In this document: positions 9,290 through 16,500 of the stretch, piece after piece
Layout of the letters: each line of letters begins with the position of its first letter
Numbering within the stretch: the stretch's first letter is position 1
Assembly: GCF_017161445.1 (NCBI RefSeq)
Contig: NZ_CP071060.1
Span: 620,001 to 684,000, forward strand
DNA length: 64,000 nucleotides
Source: Niveibacterium microcysteis
Lineage (GTDB): Bacteria; Pseudomonadota; Gammaproteobacteria; Burkholderiales; Rhodocyclaceae
Direction of reading: 5' to 3'
Program-made: the position numbers and the translations under genes
Notes under the pieces: model-generated
What the model was told of the DNA's origin: nothing
Database searches by the model: none
What the model saw: only the letters and a program-made list of their open reading frames with translations

Positions 9290-9682
9290 GTCTTGTGTTC
9301 TCGCTCTGGAAGAACGGTCGCGTTGTTGGAGCGCGATCGGGTTTTGTCTCTGTCGCGGATTCTTCGCTTGTGGTGAAGTCGCGTCTTGATTGTGTTTGGC
9401 GATTTTAAGCGCCAAAAATGACAAAAAGCTATCCAGTTGGCAAGAACGCGTTTTGCGTTGCAGCAAATGAACTTGGGATAAATGCCGCGCAGCGTGTTCG
9501 CGCACCCTGCCCGAGAAGCGCTGCGCAGGCTGGTCCAGCGAATTTGGTCATAAATTGCGGCTGAATGGGCGCAGCGAAAGGCGCCGTGGGCCCTGTTTCA
9601 TATTGCGATGCCGCAGCCCGGGTCGGTACGGTTGGCAATGGGCGTCATGACTTGATGAAAATTGCGTGAGGCCGCCGACTGA
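9290..9682. other. Intergenic gap without a recognisable gene
   Basis: This 393-base stretch is more AT-rich than its surroundings (for example 9411-9440 and 9470-9490) and probably holds the promoter of the 78-aa ORF and the 3' end of the opp transcript. I see no convincing ORF, tRNA or hairpin terminator; a 69-codon minus-strand open frame at 9429-9638 has no coding character. Confidence 0.5.
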
Positions 9683-10684
9683 TCAGCCTGCCGGCTCAAG
9701 CGGTGCGCGCGTGCAGGCGACCGCATGGGTGCTGCCGCCCTGGGCGGTCAGAGGCGGTATCGCTGCGCTACAGGCTTCGATGGCGAGCGGGCAGCGGGTG
9801 CGGAACACGCAGCCAGAGGGCGGCGCAATCGGGCTTGGCAGGTCGCCCTCGAGGATCTGCACTGCCTTGCTGCGCTCGCGTGCCGGGTCCGGGATCGGGA
9901 CAGCGGAGAGCAGAGCGCGGGTATAGGGATGGGCTGGTGCGCGGAACAGCGCGTCGGCATCGGCCATCTCCATCGCGCGGCCGAGATACATCACCAGCAC
10001 GCGGTTTGAGATGTGACGCACCACCGCCAGGTCGTGGGCGATGAAGACCAGTGCGAGGCCGTCTTCCTGCTGCAGATCCATCAGCAGGTTGATGACCTGG
10101 GCCTGGATCGACACATCCAGCGCCGACACCGGTTCGTCGCAGATGATCAGCTTCGGCTTGACGATCAGCGCACGCGCGATGCCGACGCGTTGGCACTGGC
10201 CGCCCGAGAATTCATGCGGGTAGCGGTTGATCACGTTGGGTTGCAGGCCGACGCGCGCCATCACGCGCTCCACTTCAGCGTTCACCGCCTGCGCACCGAT
10301 GCCCGGGCGCAGCGTGCGCAGGGGCTCGCCGATGATGTCGCCGATGGTCATACGCGGGTTCAGCGAAGACAGCGGGTCCTGAAAGATCATCTGCAGGTCG
10401 GCGCGCAGCGGCTGCCAGTCGGCTTCGGGCAACCCAGCGAGCTCGCGCCCGGCCAGCTTCACGCTGCCGCCTGCGATCCGGTTAAGGCCGATCAGTGCCC
10501 GTGCGAGCGAACTCTTGCCGCAGCCGGACTCACCGACGATGCCCAGTGTTTCCCCGGCGTTCAGGGTAAAGCTCACGCCGTTGACCGCCCGCAGCAGCCG
10601 CGGTGCTGACCAAGGCAGCAAGCCCTCTCGCCCGACTTGGAATTGGACTTGCAGGTCGTGAACTTCAAGCAGGGGCGCGCTCAC
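9683..10684 (-). CDS. oppF: Oligopeptide ABC transporter ATP-binding protein OppF
   Basis: The product is 333 aa, one of the two cytoplasmic ATPases of a peptide importer. It shows Walker A GESGCGKSS, the Q-loop region IFQDPLSSLNPRMT, signature HEFSGGQCQRVGIARAL, Walker B LIICDEPVSALD and the H-loop FIAHDLAVVRHISNRV. The C-terminal oligopeptide/dipeptide transporter domain has FRTRCPLAIEAC (cysteines of the possible Fe-S type cluster). It is the last gene of oppABCDF and overlaps oppD by 4 bases. Confidence 0.96.
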   Translation of the reverse strand: MSAPLLEVHDLQVQFQVGREGLLPWSAPRLLRAVNGVSFTLNAGETLGIVGESGCGKSSLARALIGLNRIAGGSVKLAGRELAGLPEADWQPLRADLQMIFQDPLSSLNPRMTIGDIIGEPLRTLRPGIGAQAVNAEVERVMARVGLQPNVINRYPHEFSGGQCQRVGIARALIVKPKLIICDEPVSALDVSIQAQVINLLMDLQQEDGLALVFIAHDLAVVRHISNRVLVMYLGRAMEMADADALFRAPAHPYTRALLSAVPIPDPARERSKAVQILEGDLPSPIAPPSGCVFRTRCPLAIEACSAAIPPLTAQGGSTHAVACTRAPLEPAG

Positions 10685-11796
10685 GGTGCGATCCTCCGAT
10701 CGTTGGCTTGCGCGCTATCGGCTGCGGGTGCTGCGGTGGCATCGGTGTAGCGAAGCTGTTCGAGTGGCCGATGGCAGGCACGACGACGGCCCTCACCAAA
10801 GGCGGTGAGGGGGGCAGGGGCGAGGCAGGCGGTGTCGCGTTCAACACAGCGTGGCGCAAACGGGCAACCGGGCGGCAGCGCGAGCAGGTTGGGCGGGTTG
10901 CCGGGGATGGTCGCGAGACGGTCACTGCCGTGTTGGTGATCCATCCGCGGTACCGCATGCAGCAGACCCATCGTGTAGGGGTGACTGGGCTGCGCGAACA
11001 GCGCTTCCGCCGGGCCCTGTTCCATCACGCGGCCGGCGTACATCACCAGCACCTGGTCGCAGACCCCGGCAACCACGCCCAGATCGTGCGTGATCATGAT
11101 CACTGCAGTGCGGAAGTCGCGCCGCAGATCCTGAAGCAGCCGCAGGATCTGCGCCTGCACCGTGACGTCGAGCGCGGTGGTCGGTTCGTCCGCGATCAGC
11201 AGTTTCGGCCGGCACAGCAGCGCCATCGCGATCACGACCCGCTGGCGCATACCGCCAGAGAACTCGTGCGGGTACATGGTCAGACGCTTCTTCGACTCTG
11301 CAATCTTCACCGCATCCAGCATGCGCGCCGATTCCGCCAATGCGGCCTTGCGGTCCAGCCCCTTGTGGAAGCGCAGTACCTCGGTGAGTTGGTCGCCGAC
11401 CGTCAGGTAGGGGTTCAACGCGGTCATCGGGTCCTGGTAGATCATTGCGATCTCGGCCCCGCGGCGGGTGTTCAATTCGGCTTCCGAGAGCGCGAGCAGA
11501 TTGGCGCCGCCGTAGAGCACTTCACCGGTGGCGAGCCCGTTCCTCGCGAGCAGGCCCATCAGCGCAAACGCAGTCTGGCTTTTGCCGGAGCCGGACTCGC
11601 CGACGATACCCAGCGATTCGCCTTCCTGCAGCGAGAACGAGAGGTCATTAACCGCGGCGACCTCGCCTTCCGGCGTGGCGAAGCGGACGTTCAGGTTGCG
11701 GACGTCGAGCAGGGCACCGGCGGCGCGCGGCCGCCCGAAGCCGCCGAGCGCCCCCTCGGGGGGCAGCGAACGGGACGGAGCGTGGGTGTGGTCCAT
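10681..11796 (-). CDS. oppD: Oligopeptide ABC transporter ATP-binding protein OppD
   Basis: The product is 371 aa from ATG 11796. It has Walker A GESGSGKSQ, IYQDPMTALNPYLT, signature HEFSGGMRQRVVIAMALL, Walker B LLIADEPTTALD and ITHDLGVVAGVCD. The C-terminal domain has FAPRCVERDTAC. The ATP-binding domain proper begins at LLDVRNLNVRF. The preceding roughly 29 residues (APSRSLPPEGALGGFGRPRA) are not part of the family fold and are encoded by what looks like a dispersed intergenic repeat (11719-11789). An upstream in-frame extension to 11841 would run into oppC and is rejected. Confidence 0.95.
   Translation of the reverse strand: MDHTHAPSRSLPPEGALGGFGRPRAAGALLDVRNLNVRFATPEGEVAAVNDLSFSLQEGESLGIVGESGSGKSQTAFALMGLLARNGLATGEVLYGGANLLALSEAELNTRRGAEIAMIYQDPMTALNPYLTVGDQLTEVLRFHKGLDRKAALAESARMLDAVKIAESKKRLTMYPHEFSGGMRQRVVIAMALLCRPKLLIADEPTTALDVTVQAQILRLLQDLRRDFRTAVIMITHDLGVVAGVCDQVLVMYAGRVMEQGPAEALFAQPSHPYTMGLLHAVPRMDHQHGSDRLATIPGNPPNLLALPPGCPFAPRCVERDTACLAPAPLTAFGEGRRRACHRPLEQLRYTDATAAPAADSAQANDRRIAP
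11719..11789. repeat. Dispersed betaproteobacterial repeat fused into the oppD 5' end
   Basis: The stretch GCGCGCGGCCGCCCGAAG, then CGCCCCCTCGGGGGGCAGCGA and GAGCGTGGGTG, resembles a GC-rich repeat often seen between genes in betaproteobacteria (CGCCCCCTCGGGGGGCAGCGA core followed by a GAGCGTGGG tail). This recognition is from memory. It contains the palindromic core CCCCCTCGGGGGG. Here it is read in frame as the OppD N-terminus. Confidence 0.55.
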
Positions 11797-11797
11797 A

Positions 11798-12751
11798 TCA
11801 GCGGTCCTTCGGATCCAGCGCGTCGCGCAGGCCGTCGCCAATGAAGTTGAAGCAGAACAGCGTGGTGACGAGGAAAGCGGCCGGGAAGCCCAGCTCCCAG
11901 GGCGCGGCCTCGATCGACTTGGCGCCCTGTTCGAGCAGTGCGCCCCATGAGGTCATCGGCTCCTGCACGCCAAGCCCGAGGTACGAGAGGAAGCTCTCGA
12001 ACAGGATCATCGAGGGCACCAGCAGCGTGGCATACACCGCTACGATGCCCAGCACGTTGGGCACGATGTGCCGGGTGATGATGCCCCAGCGCGACACGCC
12101 GCAGACTCGCGCCGCCTCGACGAATTCCTTGCGCTTGAGCGACAGGGTCTGGCCGCGCACGATGCGCGCCATGTCCAGCCAGCTGACCGCGCCGATCGCG
12201 AGGAAGATCAGCCACAACTCGCGACCGAAGAAGGTCATCAGCAGGATTACCAGGAACATCACCGGGAAGCTGGCGAGAATCTCGAGGAAGCGCATCATCA
12301 CGCTATCGGTCTTGCCGCCCAGGAAACCGGCGGTCGCGCCGTAGAGCGTGCCGATCAGCACAGCGACCAGCGCGCCGAGGGCGCCGACCATCAGCGAGAT
12401 GCGGCCGCCGAGCAGGGTGCGTACATAGAGGTCGCGCCCCAGGTTGTCGGTGCCGAACCAGTGTGCGGTGTCGGTGGCGGGGGCGACGTGCATGTTGTCG
12501 AAATCCGGCTCGTCAAAGGCGTGCGGCGACGGCAAGGCGCCAAAGGCACACAGCAGCACGATCACGGTGAGGATCACCAGGCTCGCGAGCGCTGCGCGGT
12601 TGCGCAGGAAGCGTCGGCGGGCATCGGCCCACAGGCTGCGACCCCGGATGCTTTGCGACAGGGTGTCGTCGAGCCCGGGTAGCGGCGGCAGCGGTCGCGC
12701 GAGGCGTTCGACCAAGGTGGGCGCCGACGGCGCGTGGGAAGGCGAATGCAT
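11798..12751 (-). CDS. oppC: Oligopeptide ABC transporter permease OppC
   Basis: The product is 317 aa. An N-terminal cytoplasmic extension (about 1-50) precedes the first TM helix (ALASLVILTVIVLLCAFGAL), followed by the OppC-typical periplasmic loop HWFGTDNLGRDLYVR and five more helices. The EAA loop facing the ATPases is FVEAARVCGVSRWGIITRHI. The C-terminus FNFIGDGLRDALDPKDR is characteristic. It lies 10 bases after oppB in the operon. Confidence 0.96.
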   Translation of the reverse strand: MHSPSHAPSAPTLVERLARPLPPLPGLDDTLSQSIRGRSLWADARRRFLRNRAALASLVILTVIVLLCAFGALPSPHAFDEPDFDNMHVAPATDTAHWFGTDNLGRDLYVRTLLGGRISLMVGALGALVAVLIGTLYGATAGFLGGKTDSVMMRFLEILASFPVMFLVILLMTFFGRELWLIFLAIGAVSWLDMARIVRGQTLSLKRKEFVEAARVCGVSRWGIITRHIVPNVLGIVAVYATLLVPSMILFESFLSYLGLGVQEPMTSWGALLEQGAKSIEAAPWELGFPAAFLVTTLFCFNFIGDGLRDALDPKDR

Positions 12752-12761
12752 CGTCGGCCCT

Positions 12762-13688
12762 TCAGTGGATGCGGATGCGCGGGTCGATGAAGCCGTACAG
12801 GATGTCGACCACCGCGTTGAAGAAGATCGTCAGCGTACCAATCAGGATCGTCAGCCCGAGCACCATCGGGTAGTCCCGGTTCAGTGCGCCGTTGACGAAG
12901 AGCTGTCCGATGCCGGGGATGCCGAAGAAGGTCTCGACCACCACCGAGCCGGTGATGATGCCGACGAAGGCGGGGCCGAGGTAGGAGATCACCGGCAGCA
13001 GCGCCGGGCGCAGCGCATGCCGGCGCAGGATGTAGCCCGCCGGCAGGCCTTTGGCGCGTGCCGTGCGGATGAAGGGGCTGCCGAGCACTTCGATCATGCT
13101 GCCGCGGGTGATGCGGGCGATTACCGAGATGTAGTGCTGGCACAGCACCGCCACCGGCAGCACCACGTAGATCAGCTTGCCGCCCTCCCAGCCGCCGGCG
13201 GGCAACCACTTGAGGCCGATTGCGAAGACCAGCGCCAGCACCGGCGCGAGCACGAAGTTCGGCAGCACTACGCCGATCATCGCAATCCCCATCACCGAAT
13301 AATCGACCCAACTGTTCTGCCGCAGCGCGGCGGTCACACCCGCTGCAATGCCGACCACGACCGCGACGACGAAGGCCATCAAGCCCAGGCGGAAGCTCAC
13401 TGGCGCGGCGGCCCACACCAGATCGTTGACAGTGAAGTCCTTGTACTTGAACGAGGGGCCGAAGTCGCCGCGCGCCAGGTCGGCGAGGTAACCGAGGTAC
13501 TGCTGCCAGGCGGGCTGGTCGAGTCGGTACTTGGCCGCGATGGCAGCCATCACCTCGGGCGGCATGTTCGCCTCCGACGAGAACGGGCCGCCGGGCGCCA
13601 GGCGGATCAGGAAGAAGGTGACCGTCACCAGCACCAGCAGGGTTGGCAAGGCTTCAAGCAGCAGGCGGCGGAGGATGAACTTGAGCAT
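12762..13688 (-). CDS. oppB: Oligopeptide ABC transporter permease OppB
   Basis: The product is 308 aa from ATG 13688, which gives the canonical MLKFILRRLLLEALPTLL start; an upstream in-frame extension would overlap oppA. Six TM helices are expected. Family hallmarks are LAPGGPFSSE after helix 1, DFGPSFKYKD, the EAA loop FIRTARAKGLPAGYILRRHA and the C-terminus VDILYGFIDPRIRIH. It partners OppC to form the membrane channel. Confidence 0.96.
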   Translation of the reverse strand: MLKFILRRLLLEALPTLLVLVTVTFFLIRLAPGGPFSSEANMPPEVMAAIAAKYRLDQPAWQQYLGYLADLARGDFGPSFKYKDFTVNDLVWAAAPVSFRLGLMAFVVAVVVGIAAGVTAALRQNSWVDYSVMGIAMIGVVLPNFVLAPVLALVFAIGLKWLPAGGWEGGKLIYVVLPVAVLCQHYISVIARITRGSMIEVLGSPFIRTARAKGLPAGYILRRHALRPALLPVISYLGPAFVGIITGSVVVETFFGIPGIGQLFVNGALNRDYPMVLGLTILIGTLTIFFNAVVDILYGFIDPRIRIH

Positions 13689-13696
13689 GGGCGGCT

Positions 13697-15331
13697 TCAG
13701 TGCGCGAGGATGTAGAGGTCGCGCGTGAGGATGCGGCCCTCCGGGTTGTGGCCGTAGCCCTTGACCCATGGTTTGATCAGGTGGCGCACGCTGTAGTGGT
13801 ACACATTGGCCGTAGGAAAGTCCTGCGCAAGGATGCGCTCGGCGTTCTGGTACAGCCGCGCACGGGCGTCCGCATCGGCGGTTACTTTGGCCTGCTCCAT
13901 GATCGCGTCGTAGCGAGGATTGTTGTACTTACTGTCGTTGCTGCCGTGCTTGGAGTGGAACAGATCCAGCATTGTGGAAGGTTCGTTGTAGTCGGCAATC
14001 CACGCGAAACGCGATACCTCGAACTCTCCGCGGCTGCGCGAATCAAGAAAGCTCTTCCATTCCTGATTCACCAGTACCACTTCGACCGGCCCGATGCGCC
14101 GCCACATCCATGCCGCGGCAAGCGCGATCTTCTTATGGTTCTCGTTCGTGTTGTAGAGCAGCTCGAAGCGCAGCGGTCGTGTCTTGGTGAATCCGGCCTC
14201 GGCTAGCAGTCGGCGTGCTTCGTCTTCGCGCTGGGCTTGTGTCCAGCGTTGCCACTCGTGGACTACAGGTACGTAGCCTTCAGCTGTCTCAGGCGTGAAG
14301 CTGTAGGCGGGCGTCTCGCCGGTACCGACAAGCTTTTGTGCGATGACTTCGCGCTGCAGCGCGAGCGATAGTGCCTTGCGCACCCGCACATCATCGAAGG
14401 GTTTCTTGCGCAGGTTGAATGCGTAGAAGTACGTGCCCAGTTGCGGCCAAGTCACGAGCTCGTTCGGAATCTCGCGGCGGATCTGTTTCAGTTGCTCTGG
14501 CGGTACTCCGCCGTCGGCGGTCATGTCCATGCCGTTGGCGCGATAGCGCTGGTACTCGGCCGACTGGTTAACGATCGGCAGGAAGGTGACCTTGTCAATT
14601 ACCGTCTTCGCGTTGTTCCAGTAGTGCGGGTTGCGCACCATCACGATCCGCTCGTTGACGACCCGCTCGGCGAGTTTGTAGGCGCCGTTTGAAATCATGA
14701 CACCGGGGTCTGTCCACTTGTCGCCGTGCTTCTCTATGACCTTGAGCGGCACGGGCATCAGGCTTCCGTGTGCGAGGGTCGCGACCAGATAAGAGACGGG
14801 TTGCTCGAGTGAGATCAGCAAGTGGTGGTCGTCGAGCGCTTTTACGCCGAGTTCGGATGGCGGTACCTTGCCCTCGACGATTGCGGTGCCGTTCTTGATG
14901 TTGCTCGCCTTGCCGAGGTACCAGGCGTATTGCGACGCGGTCTTCGGATCGACCATACGCTTGAACGAGTATTCGAAGTCGTGTGCGGTCACGGGGCTGC
15001 CGTCGGACCATTTGGCATTGCTTCTGAGCGTGAAGCGCCAGGCCTGTCCGTTCTGGAGGCTTTCCCACTTCTGCGCCACGCCGGGGATCACCTTCCCGTT
15101 GGTATCCAGGCTGACCAAACCCTCGAACATTTCCAGCGCCAGGCTGGACTCTGGTCGCCCTTCGGACTTGTTGGGGTCCAAGGTTGCGGGTTCGGTGGCG
15201 TTGCCGCGCACGATCTCCTGCACCGGATGGAGTTTGGTGCCCGGCGGCACCTCGGCCGCGAATGCGCCGATCGCGCCGGATAGCGCGGCTGCAGCGCTAA
15301 TCAAGCATGCAAGCCGTTGGGGCATGTGCAT
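13697..15331 (-). CDS. oppA: Periplasmic oligopeptide-binding protein OppA
   Basis: The product is 544 aa, close to the standard length of OppA. The signal peptide is MHMPQRLACLISAAAALSGA, with cleavage near AFAAE. The solute-binding family 5 signature region follows (ATEPATLDPNKSEG, LEMFEGLVSLD, NGQAWRFTLRSNAKWSDGSP), and the conserved LRKKPFDDVRVRKALSLA block is near residue 320. The ATG at 15331 is supported by AGGAG ten bases upstream. It captures peptides for OppBCDF, whose genes follow in order. Confidence 0.95.
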   Translation of the reverse strand: MHMPQRLACLISAAAALSGAIGAFAAEVPPGTKLHPVQEIVRGNATEPATLDPNKSEGRPESSLALEMFEGLVSLDTNGKVIPGVAQKWESLQNGQAWRFTLRSNAKWSDGSPVTAHDFEYSFKRMVDPKTASQYAWYLGKASNIKNGTAIVEGKVPPSELGVKALDDHHLLISLEQPVSYLVATLAHGSLMPVPLKVIEKHGDKWTDPGVMISNGAYKLAERVVNERIVMVRNPHYWNNAKTVIDKVTFLPIVNQSAEYQRYRANGMDMTADGGVPPEQLKQIRREIPNELVTWPQLGTYFYAFNLRKKPFDDVRVRKALSLALQREVIAQKLVGTGETPAYSFTPETAEGYVPVVHEWQRWTQAQREDEARRLLAEAGFTKTRPLRFELLYNTNENHKKIALAAAWMWRRIGPVEVVLVNQEWKSFLDSRSRGEFEVSRFAWIADYNEPSTMLDLFHSKHGSNDSKYNNPRYDAIMEQAKVTADADARARLYQNAERILAQDFPTANVYHYSVRHLIKPWVKGYGHNPEGRILTRDLYILAH

Positions 15332-15509
15332 CGTTTCTGGGCTCCTGAATGGGGCGCATCCCGGTATCGCGCTGCCCGGTTGGGCTGCGCAGCGGTCAAG
15401 GGCGTCCGGCGTGTGTCCGGGCTTGCCGTACCGGGCAAAGCGGGCAAGGGTAGGCGTTCGGAGGGTACCGTGCAAGCAACATGCCTGCCTTGGCGGCGAT
15501 CGGCGCGCT

Positions 15510-15523
15510 TTGATCCGCCTCAA
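15510..15523 (+). promoter_or_regulatory. Candidate FNR/Anr-type box upstream of hemerythrin gene
   Basis: TTGAT-CCGC-CTCAA matches the FNR/Anr palindrome TTGAT-N4-ATCAA at 9 of 10 defined positions. It lies 92 bases before the hemerythrin-like gene and between it and the divergent oppA. One match of this size can arise by chance. Confidence 0.35.
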
Positions 15524-15614
15524 TCCTTGGTGCAGAACTTTGCCGTTAAATGCGAATCTGCCATTTTCCCGTCCAAGCAGACGGGGCTTCCGAACCGCTA
15601 GGCCAGAACCACAC

Positions 15615-16019
15615 ATGACACGCAGCCCTCGCCTGATCCATCTTTCTCACGAACACGCTTCGGCGCTCAAGCTCGCACTCGCGGTGCGGGCCCTCACGCC
15701 GGAAGACCCGTCTGCGCTGCCGGCAGTTGCGCAGCGGATTCGCGATACGTTCGAGCGCGAACTCTCGGCGCATTTCGAGGAAGAAGAAAAACATGTGCTG
15801 CCGCGCCTGGAGGCGGCAGGGCGAACCGAGCTGGCTGAGCGCACGCGGCGCGATCACGAGCGCCTGCGCGAACTCGCCGATGCGCTGGCCACACCTACGG
15901 TGGAAGGCGTGCGTGCGTTTGCCGCGGCATTGACCGCGCACGTCGCGTTTGAAGAAAACATCGTGTGGGAGGCGCTGGAACCCGGCGCCGGCATGTCCTT
16001 CGATCCGGACGCGATCTGA
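15615..16019 (+). CDS. Hemerythrin HHE-domain protein
   Basis: The product is 134 aa from ATG 15615, an all-helical bundle with His and Glu in hemerythrin-like positions: HLSHEHASALKLAL (His9, His12, His14), ELSAHFEEEEKHVLPRLE, RRDHERLRELADAL and LTAHVAFEENIVWEALE. These could form a non-heme diiron site binding O2 or sensing redox or NO. The far longer open frame upstream is antisense to oppA and not coding. The gene stands alone and has no attached signalling domain. Confidence 0.85.
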   Translation: MTRSPRLIHLSHEHASALKLALAVRALTPEDPSALPAVAQRIRDTFERELSAHFEEEEKHVLPRLEAAGRTELAERTRRDHERLRELADALATPTVEGVRAFAAALTAHVAFEENIVWEALEPGAGMSFDPDAI

Positions 16020-16033
16020 TTGCCTGGCCGGGG

Positions 16034-16228
16034 TCAGCCCCGGTCCAGATCGAGGCCGTCGAGCAGCGAAAGATTGCTACTTACCGAGAACGACTCCATC
16101 ACCTCGTGGTGATCGCAGCGCTGCTCGAACGGCGCTTCGATACCCTTGCCGTGCAGGTGGCAATGCGAGCTTTCCGGCGCAAAGTGCCGGCAGCGTCCTG
16201 CACAGGGAAGGGGGAGCGTTGCGGACAT
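16034..16228 (-). CDS. Small Cys/His-rich hypothetical protein (64 aa)
   Basis: A 64-residue ORF on the minus strand has four cysteines (9, 13, 23, 38) and several histidines within PCAGRCRHF, ESSHCHLHGKG and FEQRCDHHE, suggesting a small metal- or cluster-binding fold. A good ribosome site GAGGT lies 4 bases before ATG 16228. It converges with the hemerythrin gene 14 bases away. The conserved-looking spacing and the ribosome site argue for a real gene. I do not recognise the family with certainty, and it lies in a stretch otherwise empty of genes. Confidence 0.5.
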   Translation of the reverse strand: MSATLPLPCAGRCRHFAPESSHCHLHGKGIEAPFEQRCDHHEVMESFSVSSNLSLLDGLDLDRG

Positions 16229-16500
16229 CCAGACCTCGGGCGCATTAAAGGGGATGGATGCAATTGTCCGGGTTTTGCACAAAGGTGCTTGTCAAAGATT
16301 GCGTCGCGCCAAGCGTGACGAATTTCGCGGGCCGCACCCGGCAGCCGTGAGTCACCGTCCCGGTTGTCGACTGCGCTGTGCGGGTGCCGGCCTCCTTGCT
16401 GGGCGGCGTCGCGCTGCACTAGCCGGCAAGCGCTGCGTCTGGCCCTAAACTGTCGCCCTCGGCGCTTGGCCCCCTGCCAGCGCACCCGATGGAGACAACG
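16229..16500. other. Intergenic region upstream of M1 aminopeptidase
   Basis: About 270 bases with no convincing ORF or RNA gene. It must contain the promoters of the divergent 64-aa ORF (minus) and the aminopeptidase gene (plus). I see no consensus sigma70 pair or terminator that I would call. Confidence 0.4.

Noticed and set aside
9429..9638. 69-codon minus-strand ORF upstream of the 78-aa gene
   Set aside because: No ribosome site and unremarkable Ala/Pro-rich composition; treated as non-coding.
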